Positions 1 through 5,214 of a stretch of 5,214 nt of DNA are shown here, piece by piece (the stretch's first letter is position 1; every line of letters starts with the position of its first letter). The DNA comes from Collimonas sp. UBA1456. Lineage in GTDB: Bacteria; Pseudomonadota; Gammaproteobacteria; Burkholderiales; Burkholderiaceae_D. The stretch lies in NCBI GenBank assembly GCA_002325825.1, contig DCSW01000116.1:1-5214 (forward strand), in the 5' to 3' direction. The notes below the pieces were generated by a model that worked only from the letters and a program-made list of their open reading frames with translations, was not told where the DNA came from and searched no databases. The position numbers were made by a program, and so were the translations under genes.

Positions 1-82
1 GGTTGAGTCCATAAAAGCCAGCCCACAAACATCATCAGACTATATAACTTTCGCTTAGAACAGCAACATCACGAAGCAACAG

Positions 83-113
83 TTGCCATCAACGACTTTG
101 ATAACTCTCTAAT
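83..113 (+). promoter_or_regulatory. possible weak sigma70-type promoter for ubiG
   Basis: TTGCCA at 83-88 matches five of six bases of the -35 consensus, and TCTAAT at 108-113 matches five of six of the -10 consensus. The spacer is 19 bases, longer than the preferred 17. Transcription would begin near 120 and leave a 5' leader of about 30-40 bases. The rest of bases 1-147 shows no recognisable gene. One frame is open from 7 to 120, but it has no start codon and no familiar motif. Such matches arise easily by chance, so this is only a candidate; ubiG could equally be read from further upstream. Confidence 0.25.
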
Positions 114-159
114 AGATTGAGAAAGCGCAAAATCTGAATTTCAACCTATGATTCATCTT

Positions 160-855
160 ATGAACGCAGACCCCTCAGAACTTAAGAAATTCAGCAACTT
201 GGCTCACCGCTGGTGGGACCTTGAATCAGAATTTCGTCCATTGCATGAAATCAATCCGTTGCGCCTCGAGTGGATCAATACTCGCGCCGCTCTGGCCGGT
301 AAGAACGTGGTCGATATCGGCTGCGGCGGCGGCATTCTGGCAGAATCGATGGCCCGGAAAGGGGCCAAGGTCACCGGCATCGACCTCTCCGACAAAGCGC
401 TGAAGGTTGCCGACCTGCATGGCATGGAATCCAACACAGAAGTCCGCTACGAAAAAATCGCCGCAGAGGACCTGGCAGAACGCGAAGCAGGACAATTCGA
501 TGTCGTCACCTGCATGGAAATGCTGGAACACGTGCCCAATCCGGAATCTATTGTGCGCGCGTGCGCAACCCTGGTCAAACCCAGCGGACAGGTTTTTTTT
601 TCTACGTTGAACCGTAATCCGAAAGCGTATCTGCAGGCTATCATCGGTGCCGAGTATCTGTTGCGCATACTGCCGAAAGGTACGCACGATTACACCAAGT
701 TCATCACGCCGGCCGAACTGGCGCAATTCGCTCGCAACGCCATGCTGACGGTGGATACCTTGCGCGGCATGAGCTACAATCCGTTCACCCGAATCTATTC
801 TCTGAATCGGGATACCGGCGTCAACTATCTGATGGCCTGTACCAGACCTATCTAG
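160..855 (+). CDS. ubiG: UbiG, ubiquinone biosynthesis O-methyltransferase
   Basis: UbiG is a cytoplasmic or membrane-peripheral SAM-dependent methyltransferase. It performs both O-methylations of ubiquinone synthesis, on 2-polyprenyl-6-hydroxyphenol and on 3-demethylubiquinol. The 231-residue product has the usual length and is intact. Visible landmarks (counting from the ATG at 160) are the family N-terminus with RWWD and PLHEINPLRL, SAM motif I VVDIGCGGG (50-58), the acidic motif II GIDLS (73-77), CMEMLEHV (118-125), KPSG (140-143, where relatives usually have KPGG), STLNRN (148-153) and KGTHDY (173-178). The ATG at 160 is preferred because relatives begin with a similar Met-Asn-Ala-Asp sequence. 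An in-frame ATG at 148 would add four residues, and neither start has a clear Shine-Dalgarno sequence. A run of nine T at 593-601 lies within the gene. The next gene, a phosphatase, is a pseudogene that begins about 46 bases downstream, so ubiG is an intact gene beside eroded DNA. Confidence 0.96.
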   Translation: MNADPSELKKFSNLAHRWWDLESEFRPLHEINPLRLEWINTRAALAGKNVVDIGCGGGILAESMARKGAKVTGIDLSDKALKVADLHGMESNTEVRYEKIAAEDLAEREAGQFDVVTCMEMLEHVPNPESIVRACATLVKPSGQVFFSTLNRNPKAYLQAIIGAEYLLRILPKGTHDYTKFITPAELAQFARNAMLTVDTLRGMSYNPFTRIYSLNRDTGVNYLMACTRPI

Positions 856-885
856 AATTGTCCCGGCGTATTGCTTCCCGCACTT

Positions 886-890
886 AGGAA
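886..890 (+). promoter_or_regulatory. relic ribosome binding site of the gph-like pseudogene
   Basis: AGGAA lies 11 bases before the TTG at 902. That TTG opens the frame in which the phosphatase N-terminus is read (TTG CCA ATC CCG). The distance is at the long end of the useful range. The site supports 902 as the ancestral start, although a mutated ATG nearby cannot be excluded. Because the gene behind it is broken, the site probably has no present role. Confidence 0.35.
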
Positions 891-901
891 CCATCATACT
901 A

Positions 902-1390
902 TTGCCAATCCCGTGCGCCATCCTGTTCAATCTCGATTGCACGCTTGCCGACAACCGCTCCGGATCTGGCCGCCGTCATGAATCACGTACGAAAAGATCA
1001 CGAACTCGAGGCAACGTCCTATGGACAATTGCGCCCACACACTTCAACCGAAGGACGCGGTCTTATCGGCACGTCCTTCGACCTGAAACTGGACAATCCG
1101 ACTTTGATGAATTGTGGAATGACTTCCTAGATCATTATGCCGCTGCACTGGCTCAGCAGCACGCTGTTTAATAGTATTCCGACATTGTTGAAGAATTTGC
1201 GGTAAAGTAATCTCGGCTGGGGCGTCGTCGCCAACAAGGCGGCTCACTTCACCGATACACTGGCGCACCTAATCGGCCTGGGAGATGTCGACTAAGTCAT
1301 CTCGGGAGACACCACCACCCATCCAAAACTCCATCCGGAGCCCCCGCTGGAAGCGATATGGAGCTTCAACGTCATACCTGACGAATGTTG
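902..1390 (+). pseudogene. gph: decayed HAD-family phosphatase, Gph-like (phosphoglycolate phosphatase or MupP type)
   Basis: Intact relatives are cytoplasmic HAD hydrolases of about 220-230 residues that dephosphorylate 2-phosphoglycolate. In Pseudomonas the paralogue next to ubiG is MupP, which acts on MurNAc-6-phosphate, so the ancestral substrate is uncertain. The remains are read in frame 2 (902 to about 940, AILFNLDCTLAD), frame 3 (about 945-1105, TAPDLAAVMNHV, QLRPHTS and RGLIG), frame 2 (about 1105-1158, DFDELWNDFLDHYAAAL) and frame 3 (about 1161-1390, WGVVANKAAHFTD, then VISGDTTTHPKLHPEP). In-frame stops are TAA 1203-1205 and TAA 1293-1295. The HAD motif I DxDGT has become NLDCT, so the nucleophilic Asp is lost. 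The Thr of motif II (VTNK) is Ala, while the motif III Lys remains. The GDD motif and everything after it are missing, because homology stops at PDEC near 1388 and DUF748-like sequence follows in the same frame. The gene is certainly non-functional. Confidence 0.88.
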
Positions 1391-1452
1391 TTCACCTGTC
1401 GTCAAACATGCGGCGGAGCAACCGGCCAAAGCGCAGATAGGCCGTAAGGTAT

Positions 1453-1890
1453 GAACCCGACAAGACTACGCCAGTATTTTCGGTCGAGATGCTGCTGACC
1501 AGAGCTCCGTCGGCCTCGATGTTCCGGCTAGCACCGGTATTGAATGAAGGCCAACTGGTCGCCCCCAAACTGCATGTCGTGCACACCAGCGCCGAAGGCA
1601 TCGGCCGCTACAATTTCTCCGACGTCATCGATCGCATCCTGGCGATGTCAAAGAGCGACAAACCGGCAATATTTTCGCTCTCCAATATCCAGCTCGAAAA
1701 TGGCAGCGTCAAGTTCGACGATCGAGTCACCAATAAACTGGTCGACCTTGAAGCTCTAAACATCGGCCTGCTTTATGTGTCGAATTTTCCGAGCAAGGTC
1801 GACACCTTTGTCAAGCCGCACTTATCGGCCAAGATCAACGGCACACCGTTCGACCTGAAAGGCAGTAGCAAGCCATTCGCCAATAGCTAG
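1453..1890 (+). pseudogene. N-terminal DUF748 fragment, ending at an in-frame TAG
   Basis: This open stretch reads EPDKTTPVFSVEML, then APVLNEGQLVAPKLHVVHTS and EGIGRYNFSDVIDRILAM. The pattern, from EPDxxTPVFS through APVLxxxxLxAPxLxVV to a short xYNFxDxxxxI, is the typical start of the first DUF748 repeat. The segment ends at TAG 1888-1890. The same frame continues straight on with EIALMTYIDKLDVAGFVTFS and ALPLKIES as far as about 2040, so this stop is a point mutation inside the gene and not its natural end. The ATG at 1489 and the ATG at 1903 are internal methionine codons without ribosome binding sites. A gene caller may report either one as a small hypothetical protein, and both calls would be wrong. 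Confidence 0.8.
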
Positions 1891-2649
1891 GAAATCGCAC
1901 TCATGACCTATATCGACAAACTCGATGTCGCCGGCTTCGTAACGTTTTCACCAATGGCGCTTCCGCTGAAAATCGAGAGCACAAAACCCTCCGCCAAACT
2001 CGACCTGAATTTTGTACGAAATAAGGACAAACCAGAAATCGTCTCGACTCAATCTACTCGAAGGCAGCGCCGCACTAGGTTAGATTCAGATTAAACAACC
2101 GCAGGTGTAGCTCAATCTGAGTGCCGACGGCAGCCTCAACTGGGCCGCCATGGGCACGCCGGCAGCCAAACAGGATATCGCTACAAAAGGACGCGCCGAA
2201 AAGATGACCAGCACTGCCCCCGCAATGACACTCGCCAAGCTAAGCATCCATAACGGCACGGTCAATTGGCAAGTCAAGAACATCGCGCTGGACACCAGCC
2301 CACTATCGATAGTGGCTGATGCTAACCAAGAGCTCAGTCGCCGGCAAAGCCAGTATCGATGCGTTGTAGTTGTTACAATAACAACTTTACGTTAACCGAC
2401 AACTGGCGGTACTGCTGTCAGGCAAGCTATCGTTCAATACCCTGCTCTCCATCAGTGACGGTCGGATTCAATTGCATCAGCTTAGGATTGACGTCAGCGA
2501 CCTCAAGGTCGCCGCCAAATTACAAGTCGGTAACAGCATCAGCGTCAATAAAATACACCTGTAAAATGCCAGCATCGATATCGAGTTCCACACGTTCAAC
2601 GCCAATGCGCTGCGCCTGGCCAGCATCCAGCGTGATACGCAAGTCAGCA

Positions 2650-3495
2650 CTCAATTTCCAGAAATTAGTTGCTACCGGAGCAGCGCCAAAAGTGGCTAGC
2701 ACCGCTGTGTCTGCCAATAAAGCAGCGTCGGATTGGGTTACCAACATCAACCAGTTTAAAATCACCGACAGTGCTATTGCCTATCTCGACGACTCAATGA
2801 AACCTGCGGTCAGGTTGTATGACGATGGCTCGAACTTGACGGCAGACAACCTCTCCAGTAAGCTCGAAAAACAGCTCAAGATCAGCCCGCGCAACCAGGT
2901 CAAAAAAAGCGGCCAATTGTCGGTTGACAGCAATATCGCAGCGCAAATGAAGTTGCTCGACTTGGCCATCGATGCGCAGAACCTGTCGGCGCCAGCGCTA
3001 CAGCCCTACCTCACCTATTACCTGACCGTGATGCCGAGCTCCAATCTCGCCAGCACCAAAAGCAAGCTCGAACTGGTGCCGCACAGCCATAGCCAGAAAC
3101 TCGCCACAGAATATAACGGCACGCTTAGTCTGGCGGATTTCCGGGCACTCGACAAGAAAACTTTTGCAGATTTCCTGAAGTTGAAACTACTCGGTATCAG
3201 CGGAATCAACCACAACATTGGTGATCCTCAGCAACATGTGACACCGGGAAAAATTGTGCTCGACAATTCCTATGCGCGAATCATCTTGCCTCAATCGGCA
3301 AAACTTAATCTGCAATATATTGTCGTCTCAAAGAATGTGCCGCCCGGCGTACCGACGCCATCTCTGACTTCTGCCGAAGCTGGCGAAGGAATAGGCCTGG
3401 GCACACAAAAAGTCACCAAACCGACCGCTGAAGGCAGCACCACCATCGCTCCTATCGCTGTCGCAGCACCGAAAGAAAGTGTGCCAATTAATTAA
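2650..3495 (+). pseudogene. central DUF748 fragment, longest remaining open stretch
   Basis: From about 2650 the frame reads LNFQKLVATGAAPKVAS, ITDSAIAYLDDSMKPAVRLYDD, LSAPALQPYLTYYLTV, YNGTLSLADFRALDKKT and then VTPGKIVLDNSYARIIL. This matches the DUF748 pattern of a repeated beta-rich unit with PYLxxY, then ADFRxLD, then a DxxARxIL stretch. It ends at TAA 3493-3495, next to a switch into frame 2 (IKIDEIVIKGGNINYTDNF). The apparent upstream extension in this frame to the ATG at 2359 is out of frame for most of its length. Between about 2403 and 2648 the genuine sequence is in frame 3 (for example SDLKVAAKLQVGNSISVNKI). It is a fragment, without a start codon or ribosome binding site of its own. 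Confidence 0.78.
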
Positions 3496-3773
3496 GATCG
3501 ACGAAATCGTCATCAAGGGCGGTAACATCAACTACACCGACAATTTCGTAAAATCGAACTTCACCACCAACATGACCAGCATGAACGGCATAGTTGGAAA
3601 TATCACATCAAACAAGACGGCGCCATGCCCGGCTCGCTCAATCCATTGTTCAAACCGACTTTCCTCGACATCAAGGCTAGTGCCAAAGGCATCGCACTAC
3701 CGCGCCTGAGGCCCTATGCCGCTAAGTACGCCGGCTATACAATCGAGAAACGCAAGTTATAGATGGATGTGTG

Positions 3774-4591
3774 AACCACCATATCGAGAACGACAAGCTG
3801 GTCGCGGATAATAGTGTGCGCATCGACCAACTCAATTTCGGCGACAAGATCAAAATACAAACCGCCACCAAGCTGCAGGTGCTGCTGGCTGTAGTCATGC
3901 TGAAAGACCGCAATGGCCAGCTCAATATCGACCTGCCGATTTCTGGTAGTTTATCTGATCCGCAATTCTCCATCGACGGCATCATTGCTCCTATCTTCAT
4001 CAACCTGATCGTCAAGGCTGTGACGTCGCTGTTTGCACTGATCAGCTCCGCTTTCGGTGGTAGCGGCAGCGACGAACTCGGCTACGCCGAATTTACACCT
4101 GGCTCGGCAACACTCGTCGCCACCACGCAAATCAAGCTAGACCTGATCGTCCGTGTCGAACCGGTCACCTACACCGACGGCGTGCGCCAACAAATCCTGA
4201 ACCGCAAGCTATCAGCTCTGAAACTTAAAGACTTGCTCAATCAAAGCGACGATGCGCAATCAGACGATGTCGGCCTGACCGAGGCCGACAAGCAAAAGTA
4301 CGTGGGTAAAGTCTATAGCGCTGAAAAATTCGACAAACCCCGAAATGCCATTGGCTTTGCCAAGTCCCTGCCAGTGCCAGAAATGGAAAAACTGATTGCC
4401 ACCAAGACGCAAATGATGCAAGACGCGTCCAGCGCGCTGGCCACAGGCCGCGTCGAAGCCGTCCACTCATACCTCTAAACCAAGGGCTAGATCCAACTGG
4501 AACGGATTTTCCTGATCGCGCCGAAATTGACCACCGATGGTATCAAAGACAAGGGGCAGCCGAATCTCGCGTCGATTTCGCTATGAAATAA
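3774..4591 (+). pseudogene. C-terminal DUF748 fragment with the ancestral stop
   Basis: The frame reads NHHIENDKLVADNSVRIDQL, LPISGSLSDPQFSIDGII, SAFGGSGSDELGYAEFTPGS, LNRKLSALKLKDL, AEKFDKPRNAIGFAKSLP and EMEKLI. The GSLxDPxFxI stretch followed by a hydrophobic segment, GG and ELGYxEFxPGSA is the most conserved part of DUF748. Premature TAA 4476-4478 and TAG 4488-4490 interrupt the last 40 codons, after which IQLERIFLIAPKLTTDGIKD continues in frame. Two extra bases at 4566-4567 shift the end. Skipping them gives PNRVDFAMK and the TAA at 4589-4591, which I take as the natural terminus. A GTG at 3771 could be called as a start for a 235-residue protein, but it has no upstream ribosome binding site and homologous sequence continues before it in another frame. 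Confidence 0.8.
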
Positions 4592-4629
4592 TCCAGACGC
4601 CACTCTTTCAATACCGGCAACGTCCCGAC

Positions 4630-4659
4630 ATGACAGGAAGCCCACAAGTGCGTTACAAT
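4630..4659 (+). promoter_or_regulatory. sigma70-type promoter of ssrA
   Basis: ATGACA at 4630-4635 (five of six matches to TTGACA) and TACAAT at 4654-4659 (five of six to TATAAT) are separated by 18 bases. Transcription would begin near 4666-4668, seven to nine bases before the mature tmRNA 5' end. This is a short leader of the kind removed by RNase P. The promoter begins 39 bases after the ancestral stop of the DUF748 pseudogene, so ssrA does not depend on transcription through the decayed gene. Confidence 0.7.
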
Positions 4660-4674
4660 GGTGGACTGCCTAGG

Positions 4675-5038
4675 GGGGGTGACCTGGTTTCGACGTGAGT
4701 TACAAAGCAGCGCAGGGCATACCGAGGACCGACTACCTCGTAAATACAATCGGAATAGATCTAACTGCAAACGATAACTCGTACGCACTAGCCGCTTAAT
4801 AAGCGGTTAGCTCTACACCATCTCGTTCCTAGGGTGGGCTGATAAAACAGCAGTAGAGTCATTTATAGGAAATCGCTTTTGGTCGGGTTACCTGGCTAAC
4901 AGTTAAATTTAGGTGACTCGCCTGAACGAAGCGTGTGTGTCCGCGTCGGCTGGGTTAAATCAAATGACGGCACTAAGTATGTAGAACTGTCTGTAACAGG
5001 ACTTGCGGACGCGGGTTCGATTCCCGCCGCCTCCACCA
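4675..5038 (+). ncRNA. ssrA: tmRNA (transfer-messenger RNA)
   Basis: tmRNA, with SmpB, frees ribosomes stalled on broken messages and adds a degradation tag to the unfinished protein. The 364-base gene has the one-piece layout and usual length. The acceptor strand GGGGGTG (4675-4681) pairs with CGCCTCC (5028-5034), with G-U pairs at positions 3 and 6. Discriminator A and an encoded CCA follow (5036-5038). The conserved GGTTTCGACG of the D-like region lies at 4686-4695. A perfect T-arm is present (GCGGG, loop TTCGATT, CCCGC), preceded by GGAC. The resume codon GCA is at 4767. The tag stop codons lie in a hairpin (CCGCTTA with TAAGCGG, 4792-4806). A pseudoknot stem is visible as CTCTAC (4811-4816) with GTAGAG (4853-4858). 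CACTAAGTATGTAGAAC near 4970-4987 is the conserved stretch that precedes the T-arm. Promoter and terminator flank it, and the gene appears functional. Confidence 0.97.
4767..4802 (+). other. tmRNA tag-peptide reading frame, ANDNSYALAA with two stops
   Basis: Reading begins at resume codon GCA (4767-4769) and gives A-N-D-N-S-Y-A-L-A-A, followed by TAA TAA (4797-4802). The E. coli tag is ANDENYALAA, so the two substitutions lie in the central ENY part. The ends needed by the proteolysis machinery, AND at the start (SspB side) and the C-terminal LAA recognised by ClpXP, are kept. The bases just before the resume codon (CTAACT) retain T and A at positions -5 and -4, which are known to set the frame in E. 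coli tmRNA. Confidence 0.9.
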
Positions 5039-5047
5039 ATATTGACG

Positions 5048-5080
5048 CCCAAACCGTTCTCGGTTTTTGGGGGTCTTCTT
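5048..5080 (+). terminator. probable Rho-independent terminator of ssrA
   Basis: A stem starts 10 bases after the tmRNA CCA. CCCAAACCG (5048-5056) pairs through loop TTCT with CGGTTT (5061-5066) and, after a two-base TT bulge, GGG (5069-5071). The tract TCTTCTTGTATTTTT that follows is T-rich but interrupted. Position and shape fit termination of ssrA, although the bulge and imperfect T tract make it weaker than a textbook example. Confidence 0.6.
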
Positions 5081-5214
5081 GTATTTTTCCTACAGATATC
5101 GCGTGTTAGCCAGAACTTTTTCGGAAACCTTCAGACTCTGTATATCGGCCACTCTGGCCCATTCGTGGTGTCAATGCCGGAATGAAGATGTACCAAATGG
5201 CGCGTTAAACGTGT

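Larger units (their letters stand above)
1392..4591 (+). pseudogene. decayed DUF748 (AsmA-like) large envelope protein gene
   Basis: DUF748 proteins are long, repetitive beta-rich proteins of the AsmA/TamB-like group. They are normally anchored in the inner membrane and extend into the periplasm, with a proposed role in envelope or lipid transport. No gene symbol applies. The remnant can be followed as: frame 3, 1392-1451 (VVKHAAEQPAKAQIGRKV); frame 1, 1453 to about 2040; frame 2, about 2045-2330; frame 3, about 2334-2366; frame 1, about 2380-2398; frame 3, about 2403-2648; frame 1, about 2650-3490; frame 2, about 3490-3620; frame 1, 3631-3768; frame 3, 3774-4565; and frame 2 to the TAA at 4589-4591. 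In-frame nonsense codons include TAG 1888-1890, TAG 2081-2083, TAG 2108-2110, TAG 2367-2369, TAA 2562-2564, TAG 3760-3762, TAA 4476-4478 and TAG 4488-4490. The N-terminal membrane segment is absent, and short internal deletions are likely near 1451, 2043 and 3620. No stretch encodes a full protein. The family assignment is from memory of its conserved C-terminal motifs. Confidence 0.85.

Noticed and set aside
226..954. Long reverse-strand open frame of 242 codons opposite ubiG
   Set aside because: It overlaps ubiG almost completely, its translation shows no recognisable domain, and UbiG is unmistakable on the + strand. It is a mirror effect of codon bias.
902..1171. Two overlapping small proteins at 902-1171 and 945-1130
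   Set aside because: Each contains only part of the phosphatase homology, which passes from one frame to the other and back. They are pieces of one broken gene.
1489..2094. Two separate small genes at 1489-1890 and 1903-2094
   Set aside because: They are in the same frame and separated only by TAG 1888-1890. The homology runs across the stop, so both are parts of the DUF748 remnant.
2040..2660. Programmed frameshifting in the DUF748 gene
   Set aside because: There are many frame changes in mixed directions, together with nonsense codons and no consistent slippery sites or downstream structures. Decay explains this better than recoding.
4673..4680. Apparent acceptor-stem defect in tmRNA (G-G and U-C mismatches)
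   Set aside because: It arises only if the mature end is placed at 4673 or 4674. With the end at 4675, GGGGGTG pairs fully with CGCCTCC using two G-U pairs, so the stem is sound.
5003..5185. Open frame of 60 codons at the right end
   Set aside because: It begins inside the tmRNA T-arm and runs through the terminator, which gives the Pro run from CCGCCGCCTCCACCA. It is not a gene.
5039..5214. Integrase or genomic-island attachment site after the tmRNA 3' end
   Set aside because: ssrA is a common integration site, but no integrase-like sequence and no second copy of the tmRNA 3' end is visible in the 176 bases available.
1..5214. Undescribed defence, CRISPR or mobile system
   Set aside because: No spaced repeats, inverted terminal repeats, transposase or recombinase motifs, or unfamiliar gene cluster were seen. 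Intact and broken genes together account for most of the sequence.

Overview
The window looks like chromosomal DNA from a betaproteobacterium of the Oxalobacteraceae/Burkholderiales type that is losing genes, as host-restricted symbionts do. This placement rests on the recalled resemblance of the UbiG, DUF748 and tmRNA sequences to that group, not on a search. Base composition is near 50% GC. Only two loci look functional: ubiG (ubiquinone biosynthesis) at the left and ssrA (tmRNA, ribosome rescue) at the right. Almost all of the roughly 3.7 kb between them is the wreck of two protein genes.

Layout, left to right, all on the + strand. Bases 1-147 are a leader with no recognisable gene and at most a weak promoter. 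Bases 160-855 are an intact ubiG. Bases 902 to about 1390 are a broken HAD-family phosphatase of the Gph/MupP type, with several frame changes, two in-frame stops, Asn in place of the nucleophilic Asp, and no C-terminal quarter. From about 1392 to 4591 lies a very large broken DUF748 (AsmA-like, envelope) gene. It can be followed through all three frames to its ancestral stop codon, with at least eight frame changes, several nonsense codons and probable internal deletions. Bases 4630-4659 are a good sigma70-type promoter, 4675-5038 are ssrA with encoded CCA and the tag ANDNSYALAA, and 5048-5080 are a probable terminator. Nothing is recognised in 5081-5214.

ubiG followed by a gph-like phosphatase is a known neighbourhood in Proteobacteria. 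Here the phosphatase has died while ubiG stayed intact, so aerobic respiration with ubiquinone and trans-translation appear to be still selected, while the phosphatase and the envelope protein are not. The phosphatase remnant runs in frame into the DUF748 remnant at about 1386-1394, which points to a deletion that removed the end of one gene and the beginning of the next.

I found no evidence of a new defence, mobile or regulatory system. The value of the window is as a readable snapshot of gene decay around two retained genes.
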